DNA of 64,000 nucleotides from Taudactylus pleione (taxonomy: Eukaryota > Chordata > Amphibia > Anura > Myobatrachidae): contig JAUIMM010001418.1 in NCBI GenBank assembly GCA_031769625.1, forward strand, positions 620,001 through 684,000. The letters run 5' to 3'. Within the stretch, counting starts at the first letter, position 1. Every line of letters begins with the position of its first letter. Below, one piece after another: positions 43,658 to 54,600 of this stretch. Below the pieces are notes generated by a model, which searched no databases, was not told where the DNA came from, and saw only the letters and a program-made list of their open reading frames with translations. Made by a program: the position numbers and the translations under genes.

Positions 43658-46600
43658 CTACGGAGGCAAGATGTCGTCCTCATCCACCTCATCCACCGAT
43701 TCCTCACCCTCTTCAGTGTTGTGTACATCCTCATCCTCACAGAGTATTAACTCATCCCCACTGGAATCCACCACCACAGGTCCCTCTGTACGTTCTGGAG
43801 GCTGGTCTCCCTGGAAGAGTTGATAATTCATTTTGATAAACATCATCTTCTCCACATTTTGTGGAAGTAACCTCCTACGCCTTTCGCTGACAAGGTTCCC
43901 GGCTGCACTAAACACTCTTTCGGAGTACACACTGGAGGGGGGGGCAACTCAGGTAAAATAGAGCCAGTTTGTACAGGGGCCTCCAAATTGCCTCTTTTTC
44001 CTGCCAGTACAGGTATGGACTGTCTGACATGCCTACTTGGATGCTGTCACCGATGTAATCCTCCACCATTCTGTCAATGGTGACAGTATCATATGTAGTG
44101 ACAGTAGACATGTCAGAAATTGTTGCCAGGTCCTTCAGTCCGGACCAGATGTCCAAACTTGGTCCTGTCTGCCCTGCATCACCGTCAGCGGGTTGCTTAG
44201 GATAGCTAAGTTTTTTCCTGGCAGCCCCAGTTGCAGGAGAAAATGAAGAAGGAGCTGTTGACGTGTCACGTTCCGCTTCAGCTGACAGTGTGTTCACCAG
44301 CAGGTCTTTGCACCTCTGCAGGCTTGTGTCAGCCGGAAAGAGAGACACCACATAGGCTTTAAACCTAGGATCGAGCACGGTGGCCAAAATGTAGTGGTCT
44401 GATTTCAACAGATTGACCACCCTGGAATCCTGGCAAAGCAAATGAAGGGCTTCATCCACAAGTCCCACATGCCGAGCGGAATCGCTCCGTCTTAGCTCCT
44501 CCTTCACTTTCTCCAGCTGCTTCTGCAAAAGCCTGATGAGGGGAATGACCTGACTCAAGCTGGCAGTGTCTGAACTGACTTCACGTGTGGCAAGTTCGAA
44601 GGGCTGGAGAAGCTTGCACAACACGGAAATCATTCTCCCCTGCGCTTGAGCGAGGTGCATACCCCCTCCTTTGCCTATGTCATAGGTGGATGTATAGGCT
44701 TGAATGGCCTTTTGCTGCTCCTTCATCCTCTGAAGCATATAGAGGGTTGAGTTCCACCGCGTCACAACCTCTTGCTTCAGGTGATGGCGGGGCAGGTTCA
44801 AGAGTGTTTGCTGGCGCTCCAGTCTTCAGCACGCAGTCGCTGAATGGTGAAAGTGGCCAGAAATTTTTCAGGCCACCCAAAGCGTCTCCTGCATGCCCCT
44901 GTCGCTTTTCAGAAAATTCTGCACCACCAAGTTTATTGTGTGAGCAAAACATGGGACGTGCTGGAATTTGCCCAGATGTAATGCCCGCACAATATTGGTG
45001 GCGTTGTCAGATATCACAAATCCCCAGGAGAGTCTAAGTGGGGTAAGCCACTGGGCGATGATTTCCCTCAGTTTCTCTAAGAGGTTGTCGGCGGTGTGCC
45101 TCTTACTGAAACCGGTGATACACAGCGTAGCCTGCCTTGGAACGAGCTGGCGTTTCTGAGATGCTGCTACTGGTGATGCTGCTGCTGTTGCTGCGTAAGG
45201 TGATACATCTACCCAGTGGGCTGTCACAGTCATATAGTCCTTAGTCTGCCCTGTTCCACTTGTCCACATGTCCGTGGTTAAGTGGACATTGGGTACAACG
45301 GCATTTTTCAGGACACTGAGGACACTTTTTCTGATGTTTCTGTACAGTCTCGGTATCGCCTGCCTAGTGAAGTGGAATCTAGACGGGATTTGGACCCGGG
45401 GACACACTACCTCCATCAATTGTCTAAATCCCACTGCACTAATGGCGGATACCGGACGCACGTCTAACACCAACATAGCAGTCAAGGCCTCAGTTATACG
45501 TTTTGCTTCAGGATGACTGCTGTCGTACTTCATCCTCCTCGCTAAGGACTGTTGGAGGGTCAATTGTTTAGTAAAAGTAGTGGTGTTCCTACTTCCTCTC
45601 TGGGATGATGAACGACTCCCAGCAGCAGCAACAGCAGCAGCGGCAGCAGGAGGCGTAGCAATGCAGGATCCTCCGGAGGAATCCCGGATAGGAGAGTCAG
45701 TCATGCCAGTGACATGGCCTGCAGGACTACTTCCGATCCTGACTAAGGAGGAAATTGACGAGGAGGGAGTTGATGGTGTGGTTTGCAGGCGCTTGGATAC
45801 AACAGGACAACGGGATTTAGGTGTCCCTGGACTGCTTACGATCTTAGCCAAAGTTTCTGAACTTGACAGTAACTTTTTATGAACGCGCTGCAGGTGCCGT
45901 ATAAGGGAGGATGTTCCTAGGTGGTTAACGTCCCTAACCCTACTTATTTCACCTTTACATATGGTACATATGGCAAGATAGTTGTTGTCCGGATTTGGAT
46001 AGAAATATTGCCAGACCAAAGAGGTGGAATGTTTGGTCTTCTGCCCAGGCATGACCGTGATGGGCTTTTTCATCCCACGGACAACAACTGTCTCCCCCGG
46101 AGCCTGATTTAAACAAACCACATCACCATCAGAATCCTCCTCGCCAACTTCCTCCTCAGTGCCAGCTACACCAGTATCCTCATTCTGTTGTACTTCAACA
46201 GTGACATCTTCAATTTGCATATCAGCAAGTGGACTGTGGGTGCTCCTTTCAGCACTTGCAGGGGGTGTGCAAATGGTGGAAAGAGCCACCTCTTCCCGTC
46301 CAGTGCTGGGAAGGTCAGGCATCGCAAGCACCACCACACTTGGACTCTCCTTGGGGATTTGTGATATCTTCTTAGAACGCACAGTTCTTCGCTGTGCTTT
46401 TGCCAGCTTAACTCTTTTGATTTTTTTAGTGGGAGGAGGGCTTCCATCGTCAGGTGAAGCTGAGCCATTAGTCATGAACATAGGGAAAGACCTTAGCCAT
46501 TCCTTGCCACTCCGTGTCGTAAATGGCATATTGGCAAGTTTACGTTTCTCTTCAGATGATTTAAATGTTTTTTTCAAGTTCATTTTCCTGAACTTTGCCA

Positions 46601-46772
46601 TTTGGGATTGTATGTGCCCTCTACTATGACATTGGGCATCGGCCTTGGCAGACGACGTTGATGGCATGTTATCGTCTATGTCATGACTAGTGGCAGCAGC
46701 TTCAGCACTAGGAGGAAGTGGTTCTTGATCTTTCTCTATTTTATTTTTATCGGAGAAAGTTTGGTCCTCCAT
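43658..46772 (-). pseudogene. hAT-family transposase with BED zinc finger, broken by two frameshifts and a stop
   Basis: A cut-and-paste transposase that would bind the element's ends and move it in the nucleus. The first open segment (46,772 to 44,868, 634 codons) starts at an ATG. It has a low-complexity basic and acidic N-terminus, a BED-type finger at about residues 251-300 (C269, C272, H293, H298), and RNase-H-like fold motifs: D501 in 'TTDMWTS', D589 in 'ISDNATN', and C608/H611 in 'CFAHTINL'. A frameshift follows at about 44,868-44,872. The next frame has an in-frame TGA near 44,830, then the hAT 'TRWNST' and 'LLQPFELAT' motifs. A G8 run near 43,934-43,941 (G7 in copy 2) shifts the frame again, just before the C-terminal dimerisation segment 'YSERVFSAAGNLVSERR' and an acidic tail. 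The gene is clearly non-functional as read. It resembles domesticated ZBED genes only in being of hAT origin. Confidence 0.9.
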
Positions 46773-46789
46773 TTATGTTATATCGATTT

Positions 46790-47485
46790 GATATATACGT
46801 GCGGCTAAGGCGCACACAAACACAGAAAATATTTTTTTATTTTTGCTGGAGAGTAGTGCACTTTGTGGGTTACACCACCCTTTAAGAAATGAGCCAGCCG
46901 GCTCTTTACTTATGGGACACAGGCGCACGCTTGGCGCTGCTCCTTTGTTGATGCACGTGTGGCTACTGCGCACACAATTAACAAACACAAAAAAAAATTT
47001 TTTATTTGGTTTGGAGTGTACTTTGGGGGTTACAGCACCGTTTAACGGTCAAGCCAGCCGGCCCTTTACTTATGACACAGGCGCACGCTTGGCACTACTT
47101 TGTTGATGCATGTGCGGCTACTGCGCACACAATTCACAAACACAGAAAATATTTTTTTGTTTGGTTTGGACTGGAGTGTACTTTGGGGGTTACAGCACCC
47201 TTTAACGGTCAAGCCAGCCGGCCCTTTACTTATGACACAGGCGCACGCTTGGCACTACTTTGTTGATGCATGTGCGGCTACTGCGCACACAATTCACAAA
47301 CACAGAAAATATTTTTTTATTTGGTTTGGACTGGAGTGTACTTTGGGGGTTACAGCACCCTTTAACGTTCAAGCCAGCCGGCCCTTTACTTATGACACAG
47401 GCGCACGCTTGGCACTACTTTGTTGATGCACGTGCGGCTACTGCGCACACAATTCACAAACACAGAAAATATTTTTATTTTTTTT
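46790..47485 (-). repeat. Four ~160-bp subterminal tandem repeats of hAT copy 1
   Basis: Units recur every 160 bp between the transposase start and the element's 5' leader. Landmarks are 'gggttacagcaccctttaac', 'ccagccggccctttacttat', 'gcgcacgcttggcactactt' and 'gtgcggctactgcgcacaca'. The unit nearest the gene is the most diverged. The repeats lie where a 5' untranslated or regulatory region would be. A diverged 139-bp version occurs in copy 2. Overlapping open frames of 85-108 codons on the plus strand come from the repetition and are not genes. Confidence 0.9.
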
Positions 47486-47946
47486 TAGCACTTGGGGGGA
47501 GCAACCCTGACGGATAGAGCACCCCCTGGACAACACTACAGCACCTCTTTAGGACTGGGACACTGCACAGGATTTTGGAGTGGACACAGCCCCTATGGAC
47601 AACTGACTGCACAACACAGTCCAGCCAGCCCCTATGGACTTTGAAGTAGTGGACACAGCCCCTATGGACAACAGCAGCACAGCACAACACTACTCTGCAC
47701 TACACTACACTACACAGCCCTAACTCCCACCCTCCCTCTTCACAGCCGAGTGAGAAAATGGCGCCGACGCGGGTACCTTATATAGGATCCAAAACCCGCG
47801 AGACCCGGAAGGCGGGATGATGACGTTTTGCCTCGATTTTAGATCCGAGTCAGGAGGGAAAAGTCGAGCCTGACTCGGATCGGCCTCGGATCGGGGGGGC
47901 TCGGTGGGGGGTTCGGATTTCAGAAATCCGGACCCGCTCACCCCTA
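47486..47946 (-). other. 5' leader and terminus of hAT copy 1
   Basis: Non-coding end region. It contains three near-repeats of 'cacagcccctatggac', a run of 'actacactacac', the candidate TATA box, and a GC-rich terminal 130 bp with inverted motifs (gatccgag/ctcggatc and ggatttctgaaatcc). Such inverted motifs near the end are commonly transposase-binding sites in hAT elements; that role is inferred here. Confidence 0.6.
47777..47785 (-). promoter_or_regulatory. Candidate TATA box for the hAT transposase
   Basis: Read on the minus strand this is 'ctatataagg', about 165 bp inside the element's 5' end and upstream of the transposase. It is followed by a GC-rich leader containing 'gcgccattttctc'. 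It is the only strong TATA-like site in the leader. Whether it is used is not known. Confidence 0.5.
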
Positions 47947-48081
47947 AGATAGATAGATATGAGATAGATATTAGATCGATAGATAGATATGAGAAAGATA
48001 TATAGATAGATATGAGCTAGATAGATAGATAAATAGATATGAGATAGATAGATAGATAGATATTAGATAGATAGATATGAT

Positions 48082-48144
<63 letters not shown>

Positions 48145-48214
48145 TGAGCTAGAGAGATAGATATGAGATAGATAGATAGATAGATATGAGATAGATATTA
48201 GATCGATAGATATG

Positions 48215-48251
<37 letters not shown>

Positions 48252-48278
48252 TGAGATAGATAGATAAATAGATATGAC

Positions 48279-48321
<43 letters not shown>

Positions 48322-48394
48322 TGAGATAGATAGATAGATAGATATGAGCTAGATAGATAGATAGATAGATAGATATGAGAGATAGATAGATATG

Positions 48395-48429
<35 letters not shown>

Positions 48430-48702
48430 CAGATATGAGATAGATTGATATATATGAGATGGATAGATATGAGATAGATATGAGATAGATAGATATGAGC
48501 TAGATATGAGATAGATAGATATTAGATAGATAGATAGATAGATAGATAGATATGAGATAGATATTAGATCGATATGAGATAGATAGATATTAGATAGATA
48601 GATAGATAGATATGAGATAGATATTAGATCGATAGATAGATATGAGCTAGATAGATATGAGATGGATAGATAGATATGAGCTAGATAAATAAATAGATAT
48701 GA
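47947..48702 (+). repeat. Compound GATA microsatellite 3 (right of hAT copy 1)
   Basis: Begins directly after the hAT terminus 'cacccctaa'. It uses the same 'gatatgagctagat', 'gatatgagatag' and 'gatattagatcgat' steps as the array left of the transposon, as expected if the transposon split one array. Confidence 0.95.
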
Positions 48703-48910
48703 CAGTGGCAAACTGGGGGGGTTTCCAATTGGTTGATTTTAGAGCGAGTATGGCCAGTCCATGAAGAGGGCAGAATTAGTACTTAACCAGCTTTAATATG
48801 CATCATACAATGTGTAGTGTGTGTCATAATTCCAGCATATACAGGATCACAGTAAGCCATTAGATGCGGCAGTAGGCCATCCTGCCGGAGCTGAATGTTT
48901 TTATTTTAGA
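48703..48910 (-). repeat. Dispersed, non-tandem copy of the 73-bp satellite's source sequence
   Basis: Read on the minus strand this contains one monomer-like stretch ('ggcttactgtgatcctgta', 'tatgctggaattatgacaca', 'gtatgatgcatattaaagct'). It then carries the same flank that follows the 38-kb array at 37,950-38,065 ('ccctcttcatggact', 'ctctaaaatcaa', 'gtttgccactg'). The single unit lacks about 10 bp ('cactggt' region) relative to the satellite monomer. On its other side lies sequence not seen in the array ('cggcaggatggcctactgcc'). GATA repeats flank it on both sides. I read it as a dispersed element related to the one whose internal segment was amplified into the satellite. Confidence 0.8.
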
Positions 48911-49018
48911 TGTGAGCTAGATAGATAGATAGATAGATAGATATGAGATAGCTAGATATGAGCTAGATAGATAGATAGATAGATAGATATGAGATAGACA
49001 TATAGATAGATAGATATG

Positions 49019-49085
<67 letters not shown>

Positions 49086-49095
49086 GAGATATATG
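48911..49095 (+). repeat. Compound GATA microsatellite 4
   Basis: (GATA)n with 'gatatgagatagctagat' steps, about 185 bp. It continues the array on the far side of the dispersed satellite-related copy. Confidence 0.95.
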
Positions 49096-50130
49096 AGTAG
49101 CAAGGCACTCACCACAACATGTTAGTTAATAAAACTTTTGATCTATTTTATTACTGTACATAGTAGTCACAGTTCGCATGGCCCCTTGCAGCTCATTTTT
49201 AAGACCTTCAGTTCTTCCAGCTGTGTCTTGGAAACATCTGATATAAATTACCGGCAGGCAAGCATTTATAGCACTTGCCGGGACTAAGTCTGTCATTTAC
49301 TGAGGAAGCCGCCGACGGGCCAGAGAGGCAGAGAAACGCATTTATTGTTGCCCATCTGTGGAGAGGCTGGAGAAGGGACAGGTTGCCACCCGATGAGATC
49401 CCCAGAATCGTCCCGGTCTAATGTGACATACTGTGACAGGCTATCTTCCAGTGTTGGACTGAATATATGGTGATTGGGTAAATAAGCATATGCTTTTAAA
49501 CCACAAGCCTTTTTTCTCCCAGTATAAGGGATACCATCGGGGATCGAGTTTTTATGCATGCATGCTTCCTATACTCTCCTCGCAACCTATGCCTAATTAA
49601 ATCCACAGCACAAATTCTTCCAAGGTGGATTAATTGATATAATCTTTTGTTGGAACTATCTTTCAAGTTACTTCAAAGTAACATAATAAACTTGTTTTGC
49701 TTCTATATCTTGCTGCTACAAGCAGACGGGGATATTACCACATGCACTTGCCTTGGCAAAAATGATACAAGATCTAATATCCCACTTAAATGAAGCTATA
49801 TTTGGACATTTATATCTTATGAACATTGTTTTATTTTCAATTTCATTTAATGTTTTTTTCTTATTAAGATTTTTTCCTTAGTTGTATATTTATTTTATTT
49901 TATTTCAAGTTTTCTTTTCTTTCTTTGACAAGTTATATGTTTCTGTATTCATTATGTATTACATGCTGGTGATCTAGGGAGCATATTAAATTTTTTATTT
50001 TCTGTATATCCATCATTTTATTGTCTGCATCATTTACGTAATAGCAGTTTTATACAATTTTACTAGTAAAGATATCTTTTATTGATTAGCGCCTACATTT
50101 TCCCATTTTGTGACCCACTTTATAATAGCA
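49096..50130. other. AT-rich non-coding sequence, likely old dispersed repeat
   Basis: No convincing coding frame. At 49,300-49,338 it contains 'ctgaggaagcc...gagaaacgcattt'. A matching core lies on the other strand at 59,300-59,337. The 49,800-50,080 part is very AT-rich with T runs, followed by 'gattagcgcctacattttcc'. I associate the 'gaggaag...gaaacgc' core with dispersed repeats in amphibian genomes, but cannot name the family. Confidence 0.4.
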
Positions 50131-50148
50131 CCGTCTCACTTATACCCC

Positions 50149-50476
50149 TTTTACACCAGAGCTAAAACCCCGGCTATTCACAGCTCAGTGTAAAAGGGTC
50201 CCTGAAAAATAACCTGGGTCAAGCGACCCGGCAATCCAACCCAGGTAGCTACCAGGGTCTAACCCAGGATGGACTCGGGTAATGGTGCAGTGTAAATGGT
50301 GTGACCCAAGTTATCCAACCTAGGTCATGCCTAAAATGAGTTGATAGGTGGTTGTGGAGCAGTCACCTCCCACTTTTTATGATGTCACAAGTTTAGCAGG
50401 GCAGACCTAGGTTCAGTGTGAATGGGGATGACCTGAATTTTACCCAGATCGATGGTGCTGTGTAAACGGTGTCTCA
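50149..50476. mobile_element. Candidate ~330-bp inverted-repeat element
   Basis: The left end 'acccctttta caccag' and the reverse complement of the right end 'acaccgtttacacagcac' are similar over about 15 bp. Flanking 'gtctcactt' on the left and 'gtctcacct' on the right could be an imperfect target duplication. The interior repeats 'aacccagg' and 'gtgtaaa(t/c)ggtg' motifs and has no coding frame. The call is tentative. Confidence 0.4.
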
Positions 50477-50492
50477 CCTGAGATGGAACAAT

Positions 50493-50975
50493 GGGCCTGC
50501 TTCAGAGACGCTTGTAAGCGGCCGCTCGTTCGCTCCGAGCGATGTTTGCCCAACTGCACATGCGTACGGATCGTTATACGCATGCGCGAACCAGTCAGTG
50601 CGGTGGAATATGAGTGATAGGAGGAGGCGTATGTGGGTGGTAACAGGGGAAGGTGCTTGAAAACAGGGAGTGGAGATCCGAACGCAGGCGTGCTTAAAGG
50701 TCAAAACGGGCATTTTAAGGGTGTGCATAATTAAAACAGCAGCGTCATTGACCACGTCACTGGGTTATTTTATATTCAGAACTGCTCGCAAGATTGTGGT
50801 AGCAATAACCAACCCCAAGAATAGCGAGCAGTTCATACGCTGGTCGATGTACTCGATTAATCTAATAAATAGCGGACATGACGTAGGATGCGAGCGGCCA
50901 GGGGGCGTATTTTTTCAAAAAAACGACCGCAAGTTTTGTTCGCTCATTCAGACCTAGAGGCGTGAACAGACCGCA
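50493..50975 (+). mobile_element. Second copy of the 599-bp inverted-repeat element, truncated
   Basis: Matches 40,175-40,690 closely from 'gggcctgcttcagaga' through 'gcgtgaacagaccgcaaa'. About 55 bp are lost after 'gtcagtgcgg'. The right ~85 bp, including the terminal repeat, are absent; the match breaks at about 50,975, where unrelated sequence begins. The left terminus is preserved. The 93-95-codon frames are non-coding by-products also seen in the first copy. Confidence 0.8.
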
Positions 50976-51513
50976 AAGCTCCGTAATCTATCTCCACATA
51001 AGTTCTCCCGCTGCTGCAATGCTTGTTATGGGCTGACTGTGTGCCTGCAGCATGGGTGCAGATGTGGATATTATTTGTGAGCTGTATACACCCTCCCAAA
51101 CTGCTGCTTGTAGTAGTGAGGCTGACTGTGTGCCTGGGGAGAGGTGGTGAGGGGTATATCGGTGATTAGCAATTAAATATGATAACCACCGATACAATAA
51201 CACTTTCTTATTTATGATGTTCCACAGCGACCGGTGGAAATGAGCGAGACCACGATCACTGGAAACATTGAGGAAATGACCGTCTTCTATACTTGTGAAT
51301 AGAGTGATAATAAGATCAGTGCAAATTTCAATAACAGCAGCCAGGGTTGTCCTTCCACCCACGACTGTCACAGATGATCAGTATTCATTGCAAATACAAC
51401 AACCGGGACTGCTATAGATAATACTACTGTAACACTCTCTAAAAGATGAAATACAAATTAGTACTACCACAGTGATGTATAAACATGAATACCATTTCTT
51501 CTGTCTATGAATA
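50976..51513. other. Unassigned non-coding sequence
   Basis: Contains a repeated phrase 'ggctgactgtgtgcctg' near 51,031 and 51,119. There is an open minus frame of 127 codons at 51,371-50,988 with no domain I recognise. It could be an insertion that removed the end of the element at 50,493, or simply old sequence. I do not call a gene. Confidence 0.35.
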
Positions 51514-51633
51514 CTGTCTGCTCTGAATCAGGGCCCTCCTACCTTAACTTGGAGCGGCCTCTTGGACGCTTGCATAACTGTGGGTTACCACCCACAGCTT
51601 ATGCAAGGGCCATGATGATGGACGCGATGGTCA
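51514..51633 (-). mobile_element. Hairpin-chain element fragment abutting the 79-bp satellite
   Basis: 'gctctgaatcagggccctcc', then the 'tgtgggttaccacccaca' hairpin inside gcttgcata/tatgcaag arms, then 'gatggacgcgatggtcaa', match 38,890-39,010. It is cut off at about 51,633, exactly where the 79-bp satellite begins ('gtacgtcaccc'). Confidence 0.7.
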
Positions 51634-54600
51634 AGTACGTCACCCAATTATTGACCCCTAAGTGCCATTCTCCTGTACCAGTCCTGTGTCTGGATCCACA
51701 GTGTGGGTGCTCAGTACGCCACTCGATTACTGACTCCTAAGTGTCATTCTCTTGTACCAGTCCAGTGTCTGGATCCACAGTGTGGGTGCTCAGTACGCCA
51801 CCCGATTACTGACTCCTAAGTGCCATTCTCCTGTACCAGTCCTGTGTCTGGATCCACAGTGTGTGTACTCAGTATTCCACCGGATTACTGACTCCTAAGT
51901 GTCATTCTCCTGTACCAGTCCTGTGTCTGGATCCACAGTGTGTGTGCTCAGTATGCCACCCGATTACTGACTCCTAAGTGCCATTCTCCTGTACCAGTCC
52001 AGTGTCTGGATCCACAGTGTGGGTACTCAGTACATCACCCAATTACTGACTCCTAAGTGCCATTCTCCTGTACCAGTCCTGTGTCTGGATCCACAGTGTG
52101 TGTACTCAATACGTCACCCGATTACTGACTCCTAAGTGCCATTCTCCTGTACCAGTCCTGTGTCTGGATCCACAGTGTGTGTGCTCAGTACACCACCCGA
52201 TTACTGACTCCTAAGTGCCACAGTAACAAGATTAATGTGTCCTGTGTCTGGATCCACAGTGTGTGTGCTCAGTACGCCACCCGATTACTGACTCCTAAGT
52301 GCCATTCTCCTGTACCAGTCCTGTGTCTGAATCCACAGTGTGTGTGCTCAGTACGCCACCCGATTACTGACTCCTAAGTGCCATTCTCCTGTACAAGTCC
52401 TGTGTCTGGATCCACAGTGTGGGTACTCAGTACGTCACCTGATTACTGACTCCTAAGTGCCATTCTCCTGTACCAGTCCTGTGTCTGGATCCACAGTGTG
52501 TGTACTCAGTAGGTCACCCGATTACTGACTCCTAAGTGCCATTCTCCTGTACCAGTCCTGTGTCTGGATCCACAGTGTGTGTACTCAGTACGTCACCCGA
52601 TTACTGACTCCTAAGTGCCATTCTCCTGTACCAGTCCTGTGTCTGGATCCACAGTGTGTGTACTCAGTACATCACCCGATTACTGACTTCTAAGTGCCAT
52701 TCTCCTGTACCAGTCCTGTGTCTGGATCCACAGTGTGTGTGCTCAGTACACCACCCGATTACTGACTCCTAAGTGCCACAGTAATAAGATAAATGTGTCC
52801 TGTGTCTGGATCCACAGTGTGTGTACTCAGTACGCCACCCGATTACTGACTCCTAAGTGCCATTCTCCTGTACAAGTCCTGTGTCTGGATCCACAGTGTG
52901 GGTACTCAGTACGTCACCCGATTACTGACTCCTAAGTGCCATTCTCCTGTACCAGTCCTGTGTCTGGATCCACAGTGTGTGTACTCAGTACGTCACCCGA
53001 TTACTGACTCCTAAGTGTCATTCTCCTGTACCAGTCCTGTGTCTGGATCCACAGTGTGTGTGCTCAGTACGCCACCCGATTACTGACTCCTAAGTGCCAT
53101 TCTCCTGTACCAGTCCTGTGTCTGGATCCACAGTGTGTGTACTCAGTACGCCACCCGATTACTGACTCCTAAGTGCCATTCTCCTGTACCAGTCCTGTGT
53201 CTGGATCCACAGTGTGTGTACTCAGTACGTCACCCGATTACTGACTCCTAAGTGCCATTCTCCTGTACCAGTCCTGTGTCTGGATCCACAGTGTGTGTAC
53301 TCAGTACGTCACCCGATTACTGACTCCTAAGTGCCATTCTCCTGTACCAGTCCTGTGTCTGGATCCACAGTGTGGGTACTCAGTACACCACCCGATTACT
53401 GACTCCTAAGTGCCACAGTAACAAGAATAATGTGTCCTGTGTCTGGATCCACAGTGTGTGTGCTCAGTACGCCACCCTATTACTGACTCCTAAGTGCCAT
53501 TCTCCTGTACCAGTCATGTGTCTGGATCCACAGTGTGTGTGCTCAGTACACCACCCGATTACTGACTCCTAAGTGCCACAGTAACAAGATTAATGTGTCC
53601 TGTGTCTGGTTCCACAGTGTGTGTGCTCAGTACGCCACCCGATTACTGACTCCTAAGTGCCATTCTCCTGTACCAGTCCTGTGTCTGAATCCACAGTGTG
53701 TGCGCTCAGTACGCCACCCGATTACTGACTCCTAAGTGCCATTCTCCTGTACCAGACCTGTGTCTGGATCCACAGTGTGTGTGCTCAGTACACCACCCGA
53801 TTACTGACTCCTAAGTGCCACAGTAACAAGATAAATGTGTCCTGTGTCTGGATCCACAGTGTGTGTACTCAGTACGTCACCCAATTTCTGACTCCTAAGT
53901 GTCATTCTCCTGTACCAGTCCTGTGTCTGGATCCACAGTGTGTGTGCTCAGTACACCACCCTATTACTGACTCCTAAGTGCCATTCTCCTGTACCAGTCC
54001 TGTGTCTGGATCCACAGTGTATGTGCTCAGTATGTCACCCGATTACTGACTCCTAAGTGCCATTCTCCTGTACCAGTCCTGTGTCTGGATCCACAGTGTG
54101 TGTGCTCAGTACACCACCCGATTACTGACTCCTAAGTGCCACAGTAACAAGATTAATGTGTCCTGTGTCTGGATCCACAGTGTGTGTGCTCAGTACGCCA
54201 CCCGATTACTGACTCCTAAGTGCCATTCTCCTGTACCAGTCCTGTGTCTGAATCCACAGTGTGTGTGCTCAGTACACCACCCGATTACTGACTCCTAAGT
54301 GCCACAGTAACAAGATTAATGTGTCCTGTGTCTGGATCCACAGTGTGTGTACTCAGTACATCACCCGATTACTGACTCCTAAGTGCCATTCTCCTGTACC
54401 AGTCCTGTGTCTGGATCCACAGTGTGGGTGCTCAGTACATCACCCGAATACTGACTCCTAAGTGCCATTCTCCTGTTCCTGTCCTGTGTCTGGATCCACA
54501 GCGTGTGTGTGCTCAGTATGTCACCCGATTACTGACTCCAAAGTGCCATTCTCCTTTACAAGTCCTGTGTCTGGATCCACAGTGTGTGTACTCAGTACGT

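Larger units (their letters stand above)
43141..47946 (-). mobile_element. hAT DNA transposon, copy 1 (autonomous-type, now defective)
   Basis: An element of about 4.8 kb whose transposase reads on the minus strand, so its 5' side is on the right. The right end, read inward, is 'taggggtgagcgggtccgg'. Copy 2 begins 'taggggtgtgcaccggcc' at 62,410, which supports 'aggggtg' as the terminal inverted repeat. In copy 1 the left terminus is damaged: homology to copy 2 starts only near 43,141, so roughly the first 25 bp are missing. GATA microsatellite lies directly on both sides, so the element probably inserted into a GATA array. An 8-bp target duplication, expected for hAT, cannot be recognised in such repetitive flanks. 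The order from the 5' side is terminus, TATA-bearing leader, four 160-bp tandem repeats, transposase, 3' region. Confidence 0.85.

Noticed and set aside
44585..45882. Plus-strand frames of 100-150 codons opposite the hAT transposase
   Set aside because: Antisense shadows of the transposase coding strand.
46843..47517. Four overlapping plus-strand frames with the same repeated protein
   Set aside because: Produced by the 160-bp subterminal tandem repeats of the hAT element.
50988..51371. 127-codon minus frame
   Set aside because: No recognised family, no splice or start evidence, and it sits between element fragments; kept as unassigned sequence.
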